A stretch of DNA of 64,000 nucleotides from Cherax quadricarinatus (taxonomy: Eukaryota > Arthropoda > Malacostraca > Decapoda > Parastacidae). Positions 23,450-35,289 of the stretch are shown here, piece after piece. The first letter of the stretch is position 1, and each line of letters opens with the position of its first letter. A program made the position numbers and the translations under genes. The DNA lies in contig NC_091298.1 in assembly GCF_038502225.1 (NCBI RefSeq), positions 38,408,972 to 38,472,971 of the forward strand, written 5' to 3'. A model generated the notes under the pieces. That model did not search any database. It was not told the origin of the DNA and saw only the letters and a program-made list of their open reading frames with translations.

Positions 23450-23520
23450 CATTATTATTATTATAATTATTATTATTTTTGTTTTTATTATTATTATTGC
23501 TGTTTTCATTATAAATTTAA
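23219..23520. repeat. (TAA)n then (ATT)n microsatellite, self-complementary
   Basis: (AAT)n from 23,219 to 23,380 with interruptions, a short unique word (TCGATTGCAATT), then (TTA)n to 23,480 and variants to 23,520. The two halves are complementary. It starts at the LINE-A 3' end. Confidence 0.9.
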
Positions 23521-24324
23521 ATAAAAATTAATAATAATGATAATAAGAGGTGGAATTATAATTATGTAATAATAGTAAAAGCAGAAAGTCAAGGAAAGAA
23601 AGAGAGAATCAAGGCAGACAACAATGGAGTGGAATGGTTGAAGGAGTCGTGAAAGATGTGCCTCTTAGTCCAAGAATAATAGGTCAAGCTTTGTAAATAT
23701 GAAGGTAACCAGAAAATGTCTTGAAAAATGAATGAGAGCAATTTATGAACGACTTTTAAATTTCAAAGAAAATTCACCATGTGCTAAAGCATGAATTTCA
23801 AATGGCATTTAAATGGCTGCTGAGGTTTATTTTCTTCACATCATTGAATTCACGTAAGAATGAAATACAATGAATGTCTCTAAATAATATGCTTGAAGAT
23901 GCGTACTATCCAGTAAAAACATTTATGGCGAAATTAAAAATATAATGGCGTACTAAGTACATGTAATGTATATTACTTGTGTATCTCACGTATCGCCGAT
24001 GTATTATTGTATTTATATGATATATATACCATGCTATTTACATTGCTTCTATTTTTAGATAATGGATGTACAGTGCTGTACATAGTACACTGTTCAAGGC
24101 GCTGCTGGGTTCCGCTGATTTTGCAAATGTTGGAGATAAGGGCCACCGGCCGGAGTCTTGTGTTGGCGGCGATCATGAAGCGAGATGATGGGAGTCAAGA
24201 GACGCTGGGGAAAACGAAGGTGCATTGTGTTGCAAGAGCTACACTAGCGATAACGCAATTACAGATGAAAAGAGAAAAATCTGAAAGTCTAATCCAAGAG
24301 AACAATACACCTTAAGTGCGTTCA
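23521..24324. other. no recognisable gene
   Basis: AT-rich and then ordinary sequence. A 112-residue open frame (23,977-24,315, plus) shows no motif I know and no codon-like pattern. Confidence 0.5.
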
Positions 24325-24880
24325 GTGTTCCTACATTTGACTGACTGTATATTCTGTGCAGAAACCATAACTATGGACGTTACAACCTGAGTCAGTCAAA
24401 GAAAGTTGTAAGCAATGTACTTTTAATTTAGTGGCAGCTGAGGAAAATTATCATCGTTTTTGTCCTCGAACATTCCTCTGAAATAAAAATCAAATGGAAG
24501 AATCTGTTGGCAGCCCAAGTGAAAAAGTCCGAGAAGCTGCCTTCCAGTAGCTCAGCGCATTTCTTAAGGAAGACAATCAGTGACAGTATTTTGTTAAAAT
24601 ATATGAAGAAGAAGGATAGTCAGTTAAGTATTTCAAGCGTAAGCTAAAGGATAATAAAGCGAAGAAACTATAACAACAACACTGGTTAGCCAAGTTTCAT
24701 CAAGTTTCGTGATTCTGTACACAAAATCCTGCCTGAGAAGTAAATTACTGACAAGGTAACTGATGAGGGTAGTGAAAAGGAATGAATTAGTCGAATAGAT
24801 GCCTCAGTCATCCTTGATGATATCAGGTTTAGAATCTATGATTTTGATGACTACTGTGAGAAATTATGTCAATAAATTTC
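24325..24880 (+). pseudogene. unrecognised coding relic
   Basis: Two frames give protein-like text: NCKQCTFNLVAAEENYHRFC-type residues near 24,400-24,470 (a Cys/His cluster that could bind zinc) and, at 24,690-24,870, IKFRDSVHKILPEK, ITDKVTDEGSEKE and RIDASVILDDIRFRIYDF, acidic and helical in character. Stops interrupt both. I do not recognise the family. The relic ends where a PLE terminal repeat begins. Confidence 0.4.
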
Positions 24881-24884
24881 ACAG

Positions 24885-25290
24885 GTGATAAATTAGACAC
24901 ATGTGCAACTCTTGGGTATCTTTATTGAGGAAACGTTTCGCCACACAGTGGCTTCGTCAGTCCATACAAAGGAAAATCTTGAAGAACAGGAGTAGAATGA
25001 GGTAATCAGTCCCTCAACCTTGAGTCGATGTGGTCAGTCCATCAATCTTGAATAGAATACGGCATAAGTGCGGAGAAGGAGCTTATAAACCGTTGGTAGG
25101 AGAGGTGCAGCAGTCATAGGCGGTGTCACATTTGTTCAATGTGGAAGTAGGTCGTGCCCAAGAATTAGGCAAGCGAAGAATTCCCAAGTATTAAGATCCC
25201 AAGAAGTTGCAGTGTCTGACAGGTTTGTAGATGAATGGTTCAGAGAACCGACATGTCTCTTCTTCAGCAATTTTATGTGAATATAAATAA
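24885..25290 (-). mobile_element. PLE terminal repeat (pLTR) with hammerhead-type fold
   Basis: The block with AAACGTTTCGCCACACAGTG, GGTAATCAGTCCCTCAACC and GGTCAGTCCATCAATC shares its layout with the terminal repeats at 34,470, 36,690 and 63,750. Penelope-like elements carry such repeats, often with hammerhead ribozymes. No PLE ORF adjoins it. Confidence 0.6.
24928..24964 (-). ncRNA. hammerhead-type ribozyme core in PLE repeat
   Basis: Read on the minus strand: CTGACGA (core CUGANGA) at 24,960-24,954, one A, a 5-bp stem II GCCAC-TGT-GTGGC, GAA, then ACGT as a minimal stem III, and T at the cleavage position. Stem I is short here (GGA/TCC). The core and stem II fit the hammerhead consensus; activity is untested. 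Confidence 0.5.
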
Positions 25291-25495
25291 ATTACACGGT
25301 TAGAAAAAAGCATAAAGGACATTTTAACATTACTCACCAAATTAAGTGGGTGTTATACCTTAACGCCTCACTTCCGGTAGTTAACTCATACTGGCCAACA
25401 TAAGTTAACATACCTGTAGTGAAGATTAATACACTGGAAGGCGTACATTGCATGTGGTGTGAACTTCCTCAGTTTCTGCCGACAACGCTTCTGTT
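25291..25495. other. spacer before the 32-bp array
   Basis: Nothing recognisable. Confidence 0.5.
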
Positions 25496-28400
25496 ACACC
25501 TTGAGAGAGCTAACACCACCTCTCAGGACACCTTGAGAGAGCTAACACCACCTCTCAGGACTCCTTAAGAGAGCTAACACCACCTCTCAGGACACCTTGA
25601 GAGAGCTAACACCACCTCTCAGGACACCTTGAGAGAGCTAACACCACCTCTCAGGACACCTTGAGAGAGCTAACACCACCTCTCAGGACACCTTGAGAGA
25701 GCTAACACCACCTCTCAGGACACCTTGAGAGAGCTATCACCACCTCTCAGGACACCTTGAGAGAGCTAACACCACCTCTCAGGACACCTTGAGAGAGCTA
25801 TCACCACCTCTCAGGACACCTTGAGAGAGCTAAAACCACCTCTCAGGACACCTTGAGAGAGCTAACACCACCTCTCAGGACACCTTGAGAGAGCTAGCAC
25901 CACCTCTCAGGACACCTTGAGAGACCTAACACCACCTCCCAGGACACCTTGAGAGAGCTAACCCCACCTCTCAGGACACCTAGAGAGAGCTAACATCAAC
26001 TCTCAGGATACCTTGAGAGAGCTAACACCATCTTTCAGGGCACCTTGAGAGAACTAACCCCACCTCTCAGGATACCTAGAGAGAGTTACCAGCACCTCTC
26101 CGGACAACTTGAGAGAGCTAACACCACCTCTCAGGAAACTTAGAGAGAGCTAACACCTTGAGAGAGCTACCACCTCTCAGAACTCAGAAGACCTTGAGAG
26201 AACTAGGACACCTCTCCAGGACACCTTGAGAGAGCTAACACCACCTCTCTCTAGAGAGAGAGCTACCACCTCCTCTCAGGACACCTTGAGAGAGCTAACA
26301 CCATCACGACTCCTTGAGAGAGAACACCTTAAGCTAACTCCACCTCTCAGAAGACCTTGAGAGAACTAACACCATCTTTCAGGACACCTTGAGAGAGCTA
26401 ACACCACCTCTCAGGATTCCTAGAGAGAACTAACACCATCTTTCAGGACACCTTGAGAGAGCTAACGACTCCTTGAGAGAGCTAACACCACCTCTCAGGA
26501 CACCTTGAGAGAGCTAACACCACCTCTAACGACTCCTTGAGAGAGCTAACTCCACCTCTCAGAAGACCTGGAGAGAACTAACACCATCTTTCAGGACACC
26601 TTGAGAGAGCTAACACTACCTCTCAGGACATCTTGAGAGAACTAATACCTCCTCTCAGGACACCTTGTGAGAGAACTAACACCACCTCTCAGGACACCTT
26701 GAGAGAGCTAACACCACCTCTCAGGACACCTTGAGAGACCTAACACCACCTCTCAGGACACCTTGAGAGAGCTAACACCACCTCTCAGGACACCTTGAGA
26801 GAGCTAACACCACCTCTCAGGACACCTTGAGAGAGCTAACACCACCTCTCAGGACACATTGAGAGAGCTAACACCACCTCTCAGGACACCTTGAGAGAGC
26901 TAACACCACCTCTCAGGACACCTTGAGAGAGCTAACACCACCTCTCAGAACACCTTGAGAGAGCTAACACCACCTCTCAGGACACCTTGAGAGAGCTAAC
27001 ACCACCTCTCAGGACACCTTGAGAGAGCTAACACCACCTCTCAGGACACCTTGAGAGAGCTAACACCACCTCTCAGGACACCTTGAGAGAGCTAACACCA
27101 CCTCTCAGGACACCTTGAGAGAGCTAGCACCACCTCTCAGGACACCTTGAGAGAGCTAGCACCACCTCTCAGGACACATTGAGAGAGCTAGCACCACCTC
27201 TCAGGACACCTTGAGAGAGCTAGCACCACCTCTCAGAACACCTTGAGAGAGCTAGCACCACCTCTCAGGACACCTTGAGAGAACTAACACCACCTCTCAG
27301 GACACCTTGAGAGAACTAACACCACCTCTCAGGACACCTTGAGAAAACTAACACCACCTCTCAGGACACCTTGAGAGAGGTAACACCACCTCTCAGGACA
27401 CCTGGAGAGAACTAACACCACCTCTCAGGACACCTTGAGAGAACTAACACCACCTCTCAGGACACCTTGAGAGAGCTAGCACCACCTCTCAGGACACCTT
27501 GAGAGAACTAACACCACCTCTCAGGACACCTTGAGAGAACTAACACCACCTCTCAGGACACCTTGAGAGAGCTAGCACCACCTCTCAGGACACCTTGAGA
27601 GAACTAACACCACCTCTCAGGACACCTTGAGAGAGCTAACACCACCTCTCAGAACACCTTGAGAGAGCTAACACCACCTCTCAGAACACCTTGAGAGAGC
27701 TAACACCACCTCTCAGAACACCTTGAGAGAACTAACACCATCTTTTAGGACACCTTGAGAGAGCTAACACCACCTCTCAGAAGACCTTGAGAGAACTAAC
27801 ACTGTCTTTCAGGACACCTTGAGAGAGCTAACACCACCTCTCAGGATTCCTAGAGAGAGAGCTACCACCTCCTCTCAGGACACCTTGAGAGAGCTAACAC
27901 CACCTCTAACGACTCCTTGAGAGAGCTAACTCCACCTCTCAGAAGACCTTGAGAGAACTAACACCATCTTTCAGGACACCTTGAGAGAGCTAACACCACC
28001 TATCAGGACACCTTGAGAGAACTAACACCACCTCTCAAGACACCTTGTGAGAGAGCTAACACCACCTCTCAGGACACCTTGTGAGAGAGCTAACACCACC
28101 TCTCAGGACATCTTGAGAGAACTAACACCACCTCTTAGGATTCCTAGAGAGAGAGCTACCACCTCCTCTCAGGACACCTGAAGAGAACTAACACCATCTT
28201 TCAGGATACCTTGAGAGAGCTAACACCACCTTTCAGGACATCTTGAGAGAGCTAACACCACCTCTCAGGACACCTTGAGAGAGCTAACACCACCTCTCAG
28301 GACACCTTGAGAGAGCTAACGCTAACACCACCTCTCAGGACACCTTGAGAGAGCTAACACCACCTCTCAGGACACATTGAGAGAGCTAACACCACCTCTC

Positions 28401-31400
28401 AGGACACCTTGAGAGAGCTAACACCACCTCTCAGGACACCTTGAGAGAGCTAACACCACCTCTCAGGACACCTTGAGAGAGCTAACACCACCTCTCAGGA
28501 CACCTTGAGAGAGCTAACACCACCTCTCAGGACACCTTGAGAGAGCTAACACCACCTCTCAGGACACCTTGAGAGAGCTAGCACCACCTCTCAGGACACC
28601 TTGAGAGAGCTAGCACCACCTCTCAGGACACCTTGAGAGAGCTAGCACCACCTCTCAGGACACCTTGAGAGAGCTAGCACCACCTCTCAGAACACCTTGA
28701 GAGAGCTAGCACAACCTCTCAGGACACCTTGAGAGAACTAACACCACGTCTCAGGACACCTTGAGAGAACTAACACCACCTCTCAGGACACCTTGAGAGA
28801 ACTAACACCACCTCTCAGGACACCTTGAGAGAGCTAGCACCACCTCTCAGGACACCTTGAGAGAACTAACACCACCTCTCAGGACACCTTGAGAGAACTA
28901 ACACCACCTCTCAGGACACCTGGAGAGAACTAACACCACCTCTCAGGACACCTTGAGAGAACTAACACCACCTCTCAGGACACCTTGAGAGAACTAACAG
29001 AACCTCTCAGGACACCTTGAGAGAGCTAGCACCACCTCTCAGGACACCTTGAGAGAACTAACACCACCTCTCAGGACACCTTGAGAGAACTAACACCACC
29101 TCTCAGGACACCTTGAGAGAACTAACACCACCTCTCAGGACACCTTGAGAGAGCTAACAGCACCTCTCAGGACACCTTGAGAGAACTAACACCACCTCTC
29201 AGGACACCTTGAGAGAGCTAACAGCACCTCTCAGGACACCTTGAGAGAGCTAGCACCACCTCTCAGTACACCTTGAGAGAGCTAGCACCACCTCTCAGGA
29301 CACCTTGAGAGAGCTAACAGCACCTCTCAGGACACCTTAAGAGAGCTAACACCACCTCTCAGGACACCTTTAGAGAGCTAACACCACCTCTCAGGACACC
29401 TTGAGAGAGCTAACACCACCTCTCAGGACACCTTGAGAGAGCTATCACCACCTCTCAGGACACCTTGAGAGAGCTAACACCACCTCTCAGGACACCTTGA
29501 GAGAGCTATCACCACCTCTCAGGACACCTTGAGAGAGCTAACACCACCTCTCAGGACACCTTGAGAGAGCTAACACCACCTCTCAGGACACCTTGAGAGA
29601 GCTAACACCACCTCTCGGAACACCTTGAGAGAACTAACACCACCTCTCAGGACACCTTGAGAGAACTAAAACCACCTCTCAGGACACCTTGAGAGAGCTA
29701 GCACCACCTCTCAGAACATCTTGAGAGAGCTAACACCACCTCTCAGAAGACCTTGAGAGAACTAACACTGTCTTTCAGGACACCTTGAGAGAGCTAACAC
29801 CACCTCTCAGAACACCTTGAGAGAGCTAACACCACCTCTCAGAACACCTTGAGAGAACTAACACCATCTTTTAGGACACCTTGAGAGAGCTAACACCACC
29901 TCTCAGAACACCTTGAGAGAGCTAACACCACCTCTCAGAAGACCTTGAGAGAACTAACACCATCTTTCAGGACACCTTGAGAGAGCTAACACCACCTCTC
30001 AGGACACCTTGAGAGAACTAACACCACCTCTCAGGACACCTTGTGAGAGAGCTAACACCACCTCTCAGGACACCTTGTGAGAGAGCTAACACCACCTCTC
30101 AGGACATCTTGAGAGAACTAACACCACCTCTTAGGATTCCTAGAGAGAGAGCTACCACCTCCTCTCAGGACACCTGGAGAGAACTAACACCATCTTTCAG
30201 GACACCTTGAGAGAGCTAACACCACCTCTCAGGAGACCTTAAGAGAACTAACACAACCTCTCAGGACACCTTGAGAGAGCTAGCACCACCTCTCAGGAGA
30301 CCTTGAGAGAGCTAACAACACCTCTCAGGAGACCTTGAGAGAACTAACACCACCTCTCAGGAGACCTTGAGAGAGCTAGCACCACCTCTCAGGAGACCTT
30401 GAGAGAACTAACACCACCTCTCAGGAGACCTTGAGAGAGCTAGCACCACCTCTCAGGAGACCTTGAGAGAACTAACACCACCTCTCAGGAGACCTTGAGA
30501 GAGCTAGCACCACCTCTCAGGAGACCTTGAGAGAGCTAGCACCACCTCTCAGGAGATCTTGAGAGAACTAACACCACCTCTCAGGAGACCTTGAGAGAGC
30601 TAGCACCACCTCTCAGGATACCTTGAGAGAACTAACACCACCTCTCAGGAGACCTTGAGAGAGCTAGCACCACCTCTCAGGACACCTTGAGAGAACTAAC
30701 ATCACCTGTCAGGACACCTTGAGAGAGCTAACAGCACCTCTCAGGACACCTTGAGAGAGCTAACACCACCTCTCAGGACACCTTGAGAGAGCTAACAGCA
30801 CCTCTCAGGACACCTTGAGAGAGCTAACACCACCTCTCAGGACACCTTGAGAGAGCTAACAGCACCTCTCAGGACACCTTGAGAGAGCTAACAGCACCTC
30901 TCAGGACACCTTGAGAGAGCTAACACCACCTCTCAGGACACCTTGAGAGAGCTAACAGCACCTCTCAGGACACCTTGAGAGAGCTAACAGCACCTCTCAG
31001 GACACCTTGAGAGAGCTAACACCACCTCTCAGAACACCTTGAGAGAGTTAATACCACCTCTCAGAACACCTTGAGAGAGCTAACACCACCTCTCAGAAGA
31101 CCTTGAGAGAGCTAACACCACCTCTCAGAACACCTTGAGAGAGCTAGCACCACCTCTCAGTACACCTTGAGAGAGCTAGCACCACCTCTCAGGACACCTT
31201 GAGAGAGCTAACACCACCTCTCAGGACACCTTGAGAGAGCTAACACCACCTCTCAGGACACCTTGAGAGAGCTAACACCACCTCTCAGGACACCTTGAGA
31301 GAGCTAGCACCACCTCTCAGGACACCTTGAGAGAGCTAACACCACCTCTCAGGACACCTTGAGAGAGCTAACACCACCTCTCAGGACACCTTGAGAGAGC

Positions 31401-33082
31401 TAACACCACCTCTCAGGACACCTTGAGAGAGCTAACACCACCTCTCAGGACACCTTGAGAGAGCTAGCACCACCTCTCAGGACACCTTGAGAGAGCTAGC
31501 ACCACCTCTCAGGACACCTTGAGAGAGCTATCACCACCTCTCAGGACACCTTGAGAGAGCTAACACCACCTCTCAGGACACCTTGAGAGAGCTAGCACCA
31601 CCTCTCAGGACACCTTGAGAGAGCTAGCACCACCTCTCAGGACACCTTGAGAGACCTAACACCACCTCTCAGGACACCTTGAGAGAGCTAACACCACCTC
31701 TCAGGACACCTTGAGAGACCTAACACCACCTCTCAGGACACCTTGAGAGAGCTAACACCACCTCTCAGGACACCTTGAGAGACCTAACACCACCTCTCAG
31801 GACACCTTGAGAGACCTAGCACCACCTCTCAGGACACCTTGAGAGAGCTAACACCATCTCTCAGGACACCTTGAGAGACCTAACACCACCTCTCAGGACA
31901 CCTTGAGAGACCTAACACCACCTCTCAGGACACCTTGAGAGACCTAACACCACCTCTCAGGACACCTTGAGAGAGCTAGCACCACCTCTCAGGACACCTT
32001 GAGAGAGCTAGCACCACCTCTCAGGACACCTTGAGAGAGCTAACAGCACCTCTCAGGACACCTTGAGAGAGCTAACACCACCTCTCAGGACACCTTGAGA
32101 GAGCTAACACCACCTCTCAGGACTCCTTGAGAGAGCTAACAGCACCTCTCAGGACACCTTGAGAGAGCTAGCACCACCTCTCAGGACACCTTGAGAGAGC
32201 TAGCACCACCTCTCAGGACACCTTGAGAGAGCTAGCACCACCTCTCAGGACACCTTGAGAGAGCTAACCCCACCTCCCAGGACACCTTGAGAGAGCTAGC
32301 ACCACCTCTCAGGACACCTTGAGAGAACTAGCACCACCTCCCAGGACACCTTGAGAGAGCTAGCACCACCTCTCAGGACACCTTGAGAGAACTAGCACCA
32401 CCTCCCAGGACACCTTGAGAGAACTAGCACCACCTCCCAGGACACCTTGAGAGAGCTAGCACCACCTCTCAGGACACCTTGAGAGAGCTAGCACCACCTC
32501 TCAGGACACCTTGAGAGAGCTAGCACCACCTCTCAGGACACCTTGAGAGAGCTAACAGCACCTCTCAGGACACCTTGAGAGAGCTAGCACCACCTCTCAG
32601 GACACCTTGAGAGAGCTAGCACCACCTCTCAGGACACCTTGAGAGAACTAGCACCACCTCTCAGGACACCTTGAGAGAACTAGCACCACCTCTCAGGACA
32701 CCTTGAGAGAACTATCACCACCTCTCAGGACACCTTGAGAGAACTATCACCACCTCTCAGGACACCTTGAGAGAACTATCACCACCTCTCAGGACACCTT
32801 GAGAGAACTATCACCACCTCTCAGGACACCTTGAGAGAACTAGCACCACCTCTCAGGACACCTTGAGAGAACTAGCACCACCTCTCAGGACACCTTGAGA
32901 GAACTATCACCACCTCTCAGGACACCTTGAGAGAACTATCACCACCTCTCAGGACACCTTGAGAGAACTATCACCACCTCTCAGGACACCTTGAGAGAAC
33001 TATCACCACCTCTCAGGACACCTTGAGAGAGCTAGCACCACCTCCCAGGACACCTTGAGAGAACTAGCACCACCTCTCAGGA
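25496..33082 (+). repeat. 32-bp tandem satellite, about 237 copies
   Basis: Unit of 32 bases made of CACCTTGAGAGAGCTAAC and ACCACCTCTCAGGA. Each unit contains TGAGAG and CTCTCA, a 6-bp inverted repeat around a loop of about 13 bases. Common variants are AGCTAGC, AACTAAC, AGCTATC and TAACAGC, and they occur in runs (for example GAACTATC at 32,700-33,005). Decayed zones with length changes lie at 25,980-26,620, 27,735-28,230 and 29,740-30,200. There are no unique spacers and no open frame across the array. Confidence 0.97.
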
Positions 33083-34380
33083 CGGCCACCGTGACAGTAC
33101 TCCCTCGCCCAGTACAACTCACTTCACACACTCACTTCCTCACAGATATACTGGAAGTCTGTTACTACCATTAAAACTTTATATTTACATTAACACTTCA
33201 CATTTACATTATATTAATACTTCATATTTACATTACATTATATAAGCATATAAAAAAAATCCACAAATACCATACACTGAATGATACAGAATATAGAAGT
33301 ACTTTCATTCCTGATTGTGTGAAGCGCTTCCTGCACAGTTTAGTGGGCCGGAAGGGAAGACGTTCAATAATTACAAATTGGATATGTACAGTCATAGCAT
33401 GCACTCCCAGTTTCTTCATTTCACTACTATTACTTAGAACAGCCGACTGTAGGTACCGCAAATATTCCTGGAATGAACTGAGAAGCGTTTTGAGCAGCAT
33501 GAGATTTGCTGATGATTGTAGCAAGGTACAAACTGCCCTGACATCCAATGGCGAACTCTCCTAAGCCGTGGGCGATTTTACACAATTTGTGATTTAAAAT
33601 GTTGATTTCAGTGTGACTACTTGTGTTGGTCACAACTCTCTCCAAGTTACGAGTTGCAGAGCTTGTGTAACTCCCTCTAAAACTGTGAATAAGTTATTCA
33701 TAAACGTATGTTTGAATGCATTTCTCTAAAGGCATAGCAAACCGGGTGTATCTTGGCTGCATTCTGTGGTATTAATCCATGACTTTCTCTGGGTTAATGG
33801 ATTTACTCTGGAATTAGCCCCACGTCCGTCTTAGAATGGCTTCCAAAAAGTGACGGTAAAGATCGACAAATATGATAAAATCGGAACAGAAATCCTTCTT
33901 TTCATCAATCTGAACCTTACCGAATCAATGACATTTTATACTACATTATGCTATGCACACTCACATACACACAGTTACATTCGACCGGTATTTCTACATA
34001 AACGCTGTAGAAACATTAACTGATACTCATGATTTAGACAGAATTATTGCGCGTCTAGGAGGATTCAGCCACCTAATGGCTTAAGTTGGCTGCACTTGCC
34101 AGATTATGACTGAAAGTGGGCCAGCAGAGTTGTGGAAAAGATCACTTGTCCACACCTTAAAAGACTATTCCTTTCCATTTTTTTTGTTTGTGTTCACATT
34201 CTTACCTTAATAGGCCTCATTTGTGTCATATTAGAAAAACCTGGCTGCATGGACAACATAGACAAAGATCACTTACATAGCCTTTACCCAGCTCTTCTTA
34301 GCTTGAAGCAAAATAACACTGAGTAGCCGAGGACGAGTGCGTTTATCAGGTAAGCCAGATGATTTCATAAATAAACCCAG
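33083..34380. other. no recognisable gene
   Basis: Contains a three-copy degenerate TTTACATTA-type tandem at 33,170-33,240. Open frames up to 106 residues show no domain; one includes the letters FADD but without reverse-transcriptase context. Confidence 0.5.
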
Positions 34381-34384
34381 TTGC

Positions 34385-34650
34385 AAATCACTCCACAGCT
34401 GGGAAGCTCTGGGTACAGCATATCAGACAAGTGACCCTCCTGCAACACTTTATACGTGTAGGATAGGAGACTAAGAGATGTGAAGACGATGTAATCAGTC
34501 AGTCACAATTGAAGACGTACTTTTCAGATGGTCAGTCCCTCAGCCTGGAGAAGAGTATTGTTCCATAGTCTGAAACAATGTGGAGTCGAAGTGGGAACCT
34601 AATTTACTGTCAGGAGGTGAGATGCAGGCCACTAATAGAAGAAGGAATGT
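34385..34650 (-). mobile_element. PLE terminal repeat, left copy
   Basis: GATGTGAAGACGATGTAATC, CAGTCCCTCAGCC, CAATGTGGAGTCGAAGTG and GTCAGGAGGTGAGATG are reverse-complementary to 36,715-36,910. Together the two copies form an inverted pair around 35.0-36.7 kb. Confidence 0.65.
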
Positions 34651-35047
34651 AATCAATGAGAGGTCACGTCCCTCTCAAATCCAACCATTCTCGCTTGTAG
34701 AAATTGTCCAAGGTGTTTTCTGTTCTGTACCAAGATGTGTTGCAGTGTATGACAGAGCGAATTTTAAAAAGGTATAAAATACCGGCACATCTCTACTGCT
34801 TCTACGAACTTTTCTGTACTCGACTGAAGAAGCTTACTGTGTAAATGAAACGTTTCAAAATAAAGATACCTAACTGTTGCATATGTGTCTTACCTATCAA
34901 CCTGTAGGTATTTCATACCATTTTAATATTCACTCTGTCAGACAATGCAACACAATGATATCTTGGTACAGAACAGAAAACACCTTAGACAACATCCAAA
35001 AGTGAGAATGGTTGGATATGAAAGGGACGTGACCTCTCAATGATTAT
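34651..35047. mobile_element. palindromic PLE-type unit with decayed hammerhead
   Basis: Arms 34,651-34,783 and 34,907-35,047 are imperfect reverse complements (GAGAGGTCACGTCCCT outer, GGTATAAAATACC inner). The loop carries CTGAAGA at 34,824-34,830, a weakened stem II and GAAAC at 34,847, i.e. a hammerhead relic. The unit interrupts the left PLE repeat: the text before 34,651 and after 35,047 rejoins when compared with 36,699-36,745. Confidence 0.7.
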
Positions 35048-35289
35048 CACTGGTCAACAACCAAAATGCTTCCGAGACCAGAGTAACAATTTCCAACTAA
35101 TTTTTGGTAACTGATAATGAATATCATGGTTAAAATTGTTTGTTAGCTTACTTTTCAATATACACTTACGTGTCACAACAGGTTCCAACAGGTTTGCGAC
35201 AGTGTTTCTTACCGCACTCACAGTCTCACTGACCTTCATTGCTGTTCCAGCAGTCATAGGTGGTTGTGCAGTGCAACTTTATATTTTGA

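Noticed and set aside
23977..24315. 112-residue hypothetical gene
   Set aside because: No known domain, an atypical composition and no support beyond frame length.
25496..33082. CRISPR-like array of short dyad-containing repeats
   Set aside because: There are no unique spacers: the full 32-bp period is repetitive, and the surroundings are eukaryotic transposons. It is a minisatellite/satellite array.
33319..33564. Reverse-transcriptase fragment suggested by the letters FADD
   Set aside because: No other RT motif lies before or after it; a chance match.
34132..34326. Small membrane protein (64 residues with a hydrophobic stretch)
   Set aside because: A chance open frame in AT-rich DNA; no context or homology I can name.
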